DNA of 5,007 bases from DATFKA01 sp042095835. GTDB taxonomy: Bacteria; Bacteroidota; Bacteroidia; Chitinophagales; Saprospiraceae. The DNA is taken from positions 1 to 5,007 of the forward strand of contig JBELML010000226.1 of NCBI GenBank assembly GCA_042095835.1. The letters are read 5' to 3'. Below, piece by piece: positions 1-5,007 of this stretch. Both the position numbers and the translations under genes were made by a program. Position 1 is the first letter of the stretch; each line of letters opens with the position of its first letter. The notes beneath the pieces are model-generated. The model worked only from the letters and a program-made list of their open reading frames with translations, made no database searches and had not been told where the DNA came from.

Positions 1-78
1 TATAGTGGCACACTTTAAACCGATACAGCTGGCGCTATTTCAACCGATACAAGTGGAATGGTTTGAGTGATATGTGCA
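1..78. mobile_element. Probable terminus of an IS21-family insertion sequence (partial)
   Basis: This edge sequence carries three tandem-like copies of a roughly 24-bp motif with core TGGCNC...TTT..ACCGATACA. Multiple terminal repeats of this kind, with TGGCA and ACCGA-type cores, are typical of IS21-family ends, especially in Bacteroidota. The likely tip is near 78, where the plus strand reads TGTGCA, matching the CA/TG tips of the family. Three repeats would suggest the istA-proximal end, with istA reading leftward off the window. No transposase is visible, so a solo remnant is possible. The exact boundary and any target duplication cannot be judged here. Confidence 0.55.
4..75. repeat. Three 24-bp subrepeats (likely transposase binding sites)
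   Basis: Units lie at 4-27, 28-51 and 52-75 with exactly 24-bp phasing of the TGG core. Units 1 and 2 match at 18 of 24 positions, including an unbroken ten-base AACCGATACA. Unit 3 keeps AGTGG and TTTGA, and its GATA aligns after a one-base gap, so it is diverged. The arrangement is what IS21-type elements use as repeated transposase binding sites, which is the reading I prefer. Confidence 0.7.
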
Positions 79-138
79 GCATTTGCAATGGTAAAACCAG
101 CCAGTAATAAAATTACAAAATAAATGGTATTTTCTCAA
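79..138 (-). pseudogene. Possible broken 5' end of a gene (signal-peptide remnant)
   Basis: On the minus strand, bases 119 to 75 read FVILLLAGFTIANAA, which looks like the hydrophobic core and cleavage region of a Sec signal peptide. The frame has no ATG: a TGA lies at 135-137. A TTG at 136-138 opens a different frame reading (M)RKYHLF; loss of one T from the TTTT run at 117-120 would join the two into a textbook signal peptide. The reading then enters the IS21-like end and stops at 15-17. This suggests a gene cut just after its signal peptide, but T-rich DNA often encodes hydrophobic strings by chance, and there is no room for a promoter between it and the terminator. Treat as tentative. Confidence 0.22.
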
Positions 139-146
139 TGGAAAGC

Positions 147-173
147 AAAAAAGAGGCCACCTTGGTGACCTCT
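147..173 (-). terminator. Rho-independent terminator of the operon
   Basis: Read on the minus strand, AGAGGTCAC and GTGGCCTCT form a nine-pair stem with one U-G wobble around a CAAG loop (loop at 161-164), followed by six T (147-152, sharing the last stem base). It starts about 64 bases after the stop codon of the discoidin/Fn3 gene. The plus-strand reading has a C-A mismatch and no T-run, so it should act mainly on leftward transcription. It closes the three-gene unit. Confidence 0.88.
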
Positions 174-236
174 CTCAAAATATTGGTGCTGACCAAAAAT
201 TCCATAAAATTTTTATCAGCAAATAGGTAGTGTATT

Positions 237-1589
237 TTATTCTTCGCCGATTTTAATAATGCGCTGAGTCATTGCGGCCCTCTTGCTCATAGTCAGGGTT
301 TTGAGGGTATATACGCCATTTTGTAGATGACTAATATCTACCTCAATGTTGTTTTGACCAGTGCTTAATTTTTGGTGGTTCTGGTAGATCATTTTTCCTG
401 TTACATCGTAGAGCGCATAATTCAGTAAATCCCGCTCTTTGGTTTGATAAGCTAGCCGAAAAGCTCCAGCAGATGGATTAGGGAATACCTGCATGATATC
501 ACTTTTCCCTTCATTCAGACTACTGTAGGCCTCCGAAACACTGGTGACATTAGGGTTGGTCATAAAGAAAAAAGCCTCACTAAATGCAAAGTCTTCTTCG
601 CCACAGGGCGTCCCAACTACTAGATAATATTCCGTATTTTTCTCAAGACCTTCGATGTAGGCATTGGTCTCTTCTGTAAAGAAATAAGCCGGTTCTTCCT
701 CGTTTTCATCATCAGCTAAGCTTTGGTAAGCTACCAGGTACTCGTCTACATCAGTTACGGGATCCCAGGCCACTTCTATGGCATCTTCTTCTACCAAAGA
801 CAAAGAAACGCTATTGACAAGGCCACAGGTCAAGGTGCGAAAGGTCCGGATACCTGTATCTGAGAATTGGTCTTCTTCGCACTCTACGGTGATAATGAAC
901 TCGTAACTCGTTCCCTCGATGAGGTCTTCCAAAAAGATTTCGTTTTCTTCCACCTCTATTTCTATCCATTCTTCGGTACCTGCAATTCGATATTCGAAAA
1001 GATAGGTACTCGATTCCGGGTATTCCCAATAGATAAAAGCTTCATTGCGTACTACCTCTTCCACGTCCACAAATTCAAAGGCTAGGCAATCTTCTGCTCC
1101 AGTAATAGGATCACTGCTCTCTAGATCAGAAAGTAGATTAAACTTAACTTCTGCAAGCCCAAAACAGCTAGGATCTCCATAATTGTCCAGAGCGGTTAGG
1201 ATTACATACTGGGCTTTTATACCCACCAAATCGGGCCCAGAGAAACCGCCATAAACGGCCTCGCCCGTTCCTTTTGGGAATTGCATTTCTCCATATTTCG
1301 TCCATGCTTCTCCATCCTCTGAATAATCTACCCGTACGGTTTGAAAACCCTGATTTAACTTCGAGGGATCATTGGTGTTCCATACCCAGGTTTTAGAGAG
1401 GTTCCGTACTGCTCCAAAATCATATTGGATCCAGTGGCTCGTGCCAATTTCCTGGATGGGATGACTGCTGGGTTGACAAGAAGACCAAGTGTTTAGCCAG
1501 ATGCTAGCATCTGGGCTGAAATTTTGTTGAGCCTTAAGATGGTATCCACATAGAAGTAGAGCCACTATAATTATATATTTCTGGTTCAT
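237..1589 (-). CDS. T9SS-sorted surface protein with discoidin-like and two Fn3 modules
   Basis: A 450-aa protein built for cell-surface display or secretion, with no enzyme domain visible. Residues 1-20 are a Sec signal peptide (likely cleavage KA before QQ); LLLC at 11-14 is not a convincing lipobox. About 25-152 resembles a discoidin/F5/8 type C module: SHWIQYDFG (51-59), VDYSEDGEAW (87-96) and a closing GLAEVKF (144-150). Two fibronectin type III modules follow, about 165-254 and 256-345. Residues 368-450 are a type A T9SS sorting domain: VFPNPSAGAF, then LYDVTGKMIY, then ISHLQNGVYTLK. Cysteines fall in one pair per module (38/142, 168/237, 256/329), suggesting disulfides. The start follows the DUF1501 stop by 10 bp with leader AACAACAACA, so it is probably translated from the same message. 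The Fn3 modules are strikingly acidic. The binding target is unknown; glycan or surface binding is inferred from the discoidin-like fold. Confidence 0.92.
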   Translation of the reverse strand: MNQKYIIIVALLLCGYHLKAQQNFSPDASIWLNTWSSCQPSSHPIQEIGTSHWIQYDFGAVRNLSKTWVWNTNDPSKLNQGFQTVRVDYSEDGEAWTKYGEMQFPKGTGEAVYGGFSGPDLVGIKAQYVILTALDNYGDPSCFGLAEVKFNLLSDLESSDPITGAEDCLAFEFVDVEEVVRNEAFIYWEYPESSTYLFEYRIAGTEEWIEIEVEENEIFLEDLIEGTSYEFIITVECEEDQFSDTGIRTFRTLTCGLVNSVSLSLVEEDAIEVAWDPVTDVDEYLVAYQSLADDENEEEPAYFFTEETNAYIEGLEKNTEYYLVVGTPCGEEDFAFSEAFFFMTNPNVTSVSEAYSSLNEGKSDIMQVFPNPSAGAFRLAYQTKERDLLNYALYDVTGKMIYQNHQKLSTGQNNIEVDISHLQNGVYTLKTLTMSKRAAMTQRIIKIGEE

Positions 1590-1599
1590 TGTTGTTGTT

Positions 1600-3006
1600 T
1601 TAGAGATTCATAAAACCGATCGGAGCCTCAGGACTAAAGGTGTTGTAGAAGTTTCCGATATTCGGGAATAGGGTAGGGAGCTCTCCTTTTGAAACCCCAT
1701 ACCACATGGCCAATTCGGCAAAGTATTCATCAGTCGAGAGCTTGGGAATAATCACCCCGCCACCAACTTCCAGCTCAGAATTTAAAGCCAGGTTGGGGTA
1801 GCTTCCATATATCTCCTGTCCCTTTACCTGCTTGCCCATGACCATTACATTGGAGCCCCAAGCGTGATCTGTACCATTCCCGTTGGAGGTCAAGGTTCTA
1901 GCAAAATCGGAGATGGTAAAGGTGGTTACATTATCCTCTACATCGATTTCTTTAAGAGCTGCCTGGAATTCACTCATGGCCGTACTCAGCACACCCAACA
2001 TTTGGGATTGATTGTTCAAGAGCTCATCGTGATGATCCCAGCCATCAAAACGCACAAAGAAAGTTTGTCGCTTTAGGCCTAAGGATTGACGAACTTTAAT
2101 GGTACGGGCGATCATCTTTAAGCGCTGAGAGACTTCATTGGCAGAAAAAGGCGTATTGATTGTTGAGTTGCCTACTGCGGCACTGAATAGCTCATGCGTG
2201 TTTTGGCTAGCTTCGATGACTCCCGCATAAGTTTGTTTGAAAATATCTTGGTACTGTTTTTCCATCAAACTCTTGACCGCTGAAGTCCTGATCTGGTCAA
2301 AAGTAGTTGGGCCTTTATAGCCACGTATTCCCGTACTTCCTGTACCTGTGGGTAAGATGGTATACTCCGCAGCAAACTTACCCAGCTGGAATACATTTTT
2401 CCCCGAAAGGGAGATATTCATGGATATGTTTTGATTGGAATTGGCCGATTGTACCATGTCTGCTAAACGACCAGCCCATCCGGTCGGTGATTTGGTCTGA
2501 GGTACGGAGGTCTGCCACTGCTGATCCTGATCGGCATGAGAAAATAAGCCAAAAGGGACCTGTGCTCCATTAACAAACTGCGATTTTGAAGTGGGCTGCA
2601 CTAGGGTACCTACATTAGAAATGATCGCCAATTTACCTTCGTCGAACAAGCCTTTTAAACCAGTCATTGCAGGATGTAAACCTAATTCGTGGGCATTGTA
2701 GGTTTTAGGTTGGAGTTGCAATAAACTGTCTTTGGCCAGTGCTTGATTAGTCCTGGTTTTTTTGTAGGTGTTATAGTCCGCATTATTGGTGGGCACCAGC
2801 ATGTTGTAGCCATCGTTTCCGCCACCCAGCATGATACACACTAAAGCTTTATAATCTTCTTGCTGAGGCGCTAAAAGACCACTGGTCATAGAAGCGGCAC
2901 TCATGGACTGTAAGTTGAAAAGCGTAGAAAAGAAGGTCGTACTTCCAATAGCAGCACAGCTTGCTGTACCTATAAATTGACGTCGACTATATTTATGATG
3001 TTCCAT
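1600..3006 (-). CDS. Tat-exported DUF1501 family protein
   Basis: A 468-aa DUF1501 protein, a family placed in the alkaline phosphatase/sulfatase-like fold group; its substrate is unknown. The N-terminus has a twin-arginine motif, SRRQFIG at residues 7-13, then a moderately hydrophobic stretch with a likely cleavage near 35-40, so folded export by Tat is expected. Family landmarks follow in order: LGGGNDGYNMLVP (60-72), GLHPAMTGLKGLFDEGKLA (109-127), GWAGRLAD (176-183), FVRFDGWDHH (317-326) and ISDFARTLTSNGNGTDHAWG (365-384). The Asp/His-rich 321-326 and 380-381 clusters are plausible metal or active-site residues by analogy with the fold group, not by demonstration. The gene lies 36 bp after the DUF1800 gene and 10 bp before the discoidin/Fn3 gene, so co-transcription is likely. 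No Shine-Dalgarno site is seen; the leader is A-rich. The protein looks complete. Confidence 0.93.
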   Translation of the reverse strand: MEHHKYSRRQFIGTASCAAIGSTTFFSTLFNLQSMSAASMTSGLLAPQQEDYKALVCIMLGGGNDGYNMLVPTNNADYNTYKKTRTNQALAKDSLLQLQPKTYNAHELGLHPAMTGLKGLFDEGKLAIISNVGTLVQPTSKSQFVNGAQVPFGLFSHADQDQQWQTSVPQTKSPTGWAGRLADMVQSANSNQNISMNISLSGKNVFQLGKFAAEYTILPTGTGSTGIRGYKGPTTFDQIRTSAVKSLMEKQYQDIFKQTYAGVIEASQNTHELFSAAVGNSTINTPFSANEVSQRLKMIARTIKVRQSLGLKRQTFFVRFDGWDHHDELLNNQSQMLGVLSTAMSEFQAALKEIDVEDNVTTFTISDFARTLTSNGNGTDHAWGSNVMVMGKQVKGQEIYGSYPNLALNSELEVGGGVIIPKLSTDEYFAELAMWYGVSKGELPTLFPNIGNFYNTFSPEAPIGFMNL

Positions 3007-3042
3007 TATTGGTTGTTTTGTAGATTGTTAAGCAAAAAAGAC

Positions 3043-4863
3043 CTATTTCAGGATCGCGTAGTCGGGAGAAATGAGGATGAGATAGGTGGCCATCCGTATG
3101 CGATCATCTGAATCGGGGAGCTGTTGTATAGCATTTTTTACAACTCCTTTGGTAAAATCGGTTAGCAAACCATTAGCCAAGAGGATATCCAAATGGTTAA
3201 TCAAAACCTCTGGCTGAGTAGCGGTATTTCTGAGTTCCTCATAGTCCATGAAATAATCCTCTTCTGAGAAATAGCTGGGATCACCTCCAAAATCATCTTC
3301 CACATATTCCTCATAGCAATCAAATAGGTAAAATCTTCTAATCGCCAATTTGTCCATCTCATTGATGAGGCCCATCGCATTGCTAGAGTTCAATAGTTGA
3401 AACTCAGGTGAAGTCATGTACCTTTGGGTGATGGGCCCTGGAGCTTGGTAGTCAGGTAAGAAAAAGTTGAAAACACTAGGCGCTTGTAGTGGCGATTGAC
3501 CGATATTGCTGCCGGTACAGGGGAATTCATAAGGATAGACCCCATTATAGCTAGTGCTTAGATGGAAACCTTTCAAATAATTCATAAATCGCACTAGGGG
3601 CTCTCGAAGTTTGCCTCCTGTGTAAGCCTCTTTATTTACAGGATTCCTAACTTCTGGATCAAGGAGTATTGCCTTAATTACCGATTGTAAGTTGTTCTCC
3701 TCCATAGGATTAAAGGCAGAGACCACTCGCTGCACGTAAGCCGGACTAGGATTAGAACTCGTGAAAAATTTAATCAAAGATTGTGCAATAAAAGGGGCCG
3801 TATTCGGATGTGTAGAAAGGTGATCGATGGTCATATCCAAATCTTGATCTCCTGATTGATTAGCCGGAATGACGTAGCCATTCAATAAGACTTTTGAACT
3901 CTTGTCATGATATTGTTCATACATTCTCATGGGCAGATGAGAGTTGCTTCTGTCCAGGATATCGTCTGCGTATTCTCCAAATTCACCGTTCACACGCCCA
4001 TCGCTAAGGCCTGTAAAAACTTGCGCAAATTCTTTGATGTCAGCGTTGGTATAGGTAGGAATGAATTGCCCGTTGGCATCGTATTTTCGACTACCATCCG
4101 GATTCAGTTCCCAAAGACCGATACTGAAGAGTTGCATAATTTCACGGGCATAATTTTCATCGGGGTTGATATTTAGGTCAGGGTTGGCCTTTTGGTTGTT
4201 AAAATGAGAGAGAAATACGCCCATTGCAGGACTGCGGCTTACATCCATTAGGAGGTTGCGGTAATCTGCAAAACTATTTTTGAGCATTAAATCGTAATAG
4301 TCTGCACTGAGAACACCTACATCTTCAAAAAAATCTGAATTGGTATTGATGACAAAGATTTCACTCAGCGTGAAAGCCATCCGCTGTCGTAAAAGGTCAG
4401 GAGCAGTGATATTGTACTGGAACCAACTAGAACGCGTTTGGTAGGCTCCAGCGGGGATGTCCTCTTCCTCTTCCATCTCCTCTTCATCGAAGTCATTGAG
4501 CAGCGGAGCAATGGTATAAAGCATATCGCGCATCGATTGCATAGGTAGCGAAAATTGCTCGTCCAACCACGCTTCATAGCCCATGGCAGCCGTCATCCTG
4601 ATCGTAGCCATATCAGCTCCAAAGGTGGAATGAGCAAGAAACCTGGAAGCCTCTTTCAATTGGTCTTGGTTCTGAATATCGAAGCCATCGACGGTCTTTT
4701 GGGCGGTACTTTGGTTGGAGCTGGCGCTGATTTTGATTTCTTTGTCGTGACCTGCGCCCAGGAAGTCATAGTGCCGAAATTGTTGAGCGGAAAGACTGCT
4801 ACCTACTAATAGGCAAAGTAAAGTGAAAATCATTAGTCTCATAAGCAAACTGTTTGGTGACAT
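3043..4863 (-). CDS. Secreted DUF1800 family protein
   Basis: A 606-aa exported protein of the DUF1800 family; its reaction is not known to me. Residues 8-26 form a Sec signal peptide (MRL, a leucine-rich core, then SLSA before QQ). The DUF1800 domain fills roughly 70-606: ASRFLAHSTFG (72-82), WLDEQF (99-104), LLRQRMAF (157-164), the hallmark NPDENYAREIMQLFSIGLWE (233-252), EFAQVFTGL (278-286) and a C-terminal QAPSVFNFFLPDYQAPG (460-476). Length suits the family. Two acidic stretches stand out, 124-135 and about 517-543. The start at 4863 follows a weak AGGG four bases upstream on the minus strand; Met8 (4840-4842) is an alternative giving a more compact signal peptide. It is first in a three-gene operon, 36 bp ahead of the DUF1501 gene, its usual family partner. 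The stop is TAG. Family assignment is firm; start and function are not. Confidence 0.93.
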   Translation of the reverse strand: MSPNSLLMRLMIFTLLCLLVGSSLSAQQFRHYDFLGAGHDKEIKISASSNQSTAQKTVDGFDIQNQDQLKEASRFLAHSTFGADMATIRMTAAMGYEAWLDEQFSLPMQSMRDMLYTIAPLLNDFDEEEMEEEEDIPAGAYQTRSSWFQYNITAPDLLRQRMAFTLSEIFVINTNSDFFEDVGVLSADYYDLMLKNSFADYRNLLMDVSRSPAMGVFLSHFNNQKANPDLNINPDENYAREIMQLFSIGLWELNPDGSRKYDANGQFIPTYTNADIKEFAQVFTGLSDGRVNGEFGEYADDILDRSNSHLPMRMYEQYHDKSSKVLLNGYVIPANQSGDQDLDMTIDHLSTHPNTAPFIAQSLIKFFTSSNPSPAYVQRVVSAFNPMEENNLQSVIKAILLDPEVRNPVNKEAYTGGKLREPLVRFMNYLKGFHLSTSYNGVYPYEFPCTGSNIGQSPLQAPSVFNFFLPDYQAPGPITQRYMTSPEFQLLNSSNAMGLINEMDKLAIRRFYLFDCYEEYVEDDFGGDPSYFSEEDYFMDYEELRNTATQPEVLINHLDILLANGLLTDFTKGVVKNAIQQLPDSDDRIRMATYLILISPDYAILK

Positions 4864-4912
4864 TTTACCCTGAAACGAGGGAGCTCTTTTTTACCCTACC
4901 GATTCAGAAATT

Positions 4913-4932
4913 TTTTGTTGATATCAAAAAAA
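4913..4932. promoter_or_regulatory. Imperfect palindrome in the operon leader
   Basis: The perfect ten-base palindrome TTGATATCAA (4918-4927) is flanked by T and A runs, extending the dyad to 4913-4932 with one mismatched pair (4917/4928). It lies about 50-70 bases before the DUF1800 start. It could be an operator or a weak AU-rich hairpin in the leader; no function can be read from it. Confidence 0.25.
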
Positions 4933-4947
4933 TAAGCAACTTGCAGC

Positions 4948-4980
4948 CGCATTAAATCAACCTAGGGCAAACGCATTAAA
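4948..4980. repeat. Direct repeat CGCATTAAA, two copies
   Basis: CGCATTAAA occurs at 4948-4956 and 4972-4980, start to start 24 bp, in the region upstream of the DUF1800 gene. The right copy overlaps the candidate -7 box. Paired sites about two helical turns apart can be regulator half-sites, but no regulator is known here. Confidence 0.35.
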
Positions 4981-4999
4981 ATAAAAACTTAAAAAGAAA
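4968..4999 (-). promoter_or_regulatory. Candidate Bacteroidota-type promoter for the operon
   Basis: On the minus strand, TTTC (4996-4999) is followed after 20 bases by TGCGTTTG (4968-4975). This approximates the Bacteroidota sigma pattern of a TTTG -33 box and a TAnnTTTG -7 box, with one mismatch in each. It would leave a 5' leader of about 100 bases before the DUF1800 start. A second, poorer -7-like string, TA followed by seven T and G, lies at 4925-4934 without a well-spaced -33 box. AT-rich DNA makes chance matches likely. Confidence 0.25.
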
Positions 5000-5007
5000 T
5001 GCTTATT

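Noticed and set aside
195..214. AAAAATT/AATTTTT inverted repeat after the last gene
   Set aside because: The arms are short and purely A/T; such repeats arise by chance in AT-rich DNA, and the GC-rich hairpin at 147-173 is the clear terminator.
867..1085. 72-codon open frame on the plus strand
   Set aside because: It lies wholly inside the Fn3-coding part of the minus-strand gene, has no domain or leader, and is explained as a mirror frame of a well-supported gene.
1547..1550. Possible lipobox cysteine (LLLC, residues 11-14) in the T9SS cargo
   Set aside because: The residue before Cys is Leu rather than Gly, Ala or Ser, the position is early, and a normal Sec cleavage site (KA before QQ) follows. 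A T9SS sorting domain also argues for a non-lipoprotein.
2307..2573. 88-codon open frame on the plus strand, Trp- and Pro-rich
   Set aside because: It is antisense to the DUF1501 coding region, whose family motifs run straight through it; the composition is typical of a mirror frame.
3007..3042. T-run (TTTTTT on the minus strand) in the gap between the first and second genes, as an internal terminator
   Set aside because: No stable GC stem precedes the T-run; it starts three bases after the stop codon and nothing upstream folds back convincingly.
3907..4176. 89-codon open frame on the plus strand
   Set aside because: It overlaps the conserved DUF1800 core on the opposite strand; the translation shows no recognisable features.

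Overview
The window looks like a piece of a Bacteroidota genome, probably a marine or environmental Saprospiria- or Cytophagia-like lineage (the rank below phylum is a guess). The support is a C-terminal type IX secretion (T9SS) sorting domain, signal peptides ending in A-QQ, A-rich gene leaders without strong Shine-Dalgarno sites, and low-to-moderate GC.

Reading leftward on the minus strand, almost the whole window is one three-gene operon. First is a 606-aa secreted DUF1800 protein (3043-4863). After 36 bp comes a 468-aa DUF1501 protein with a twin-arginine (Tat) signal (1600-3006). After 10 bp comes a 450-aa multidomain surface protein (237-1589): signal peptide, discoidin/F5/8C-like module, two fibronectin type III modules and a T9SS type A sorting domain. 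A strong intrinsic terminator at 147-173 closes the unit. The 144 bp upstream of the first gene hold a weak promoter candidate, a 9-bp direct repeat 24 bp apart and an imperfect palindrome.

The DUF1800-DUF1501 pairing is a recurrent bacterial gene pair whose biochemical role is, as far as I know, not settled. DUF1501 belongs to the alkaline phosphatase/sulfatase-like fold group. The three products would leave the cytoplasm by Sec, Tat and Sec plus T9SS, so they could form an envelope or surface module in which the third protein supplies binding or adhesion. That joint role is inference.

The left 78 bp look like the end of an IS21-type insertion sequence, with three 24-bp subrepeats running off the window edge. 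Between it and the terminator lies a short stretch (79-138) that reads like the frame-disrupted signal-peptide start of another minus-strand gene, possibly cut by the IS. No RNA gene or CRISPR array was seen.
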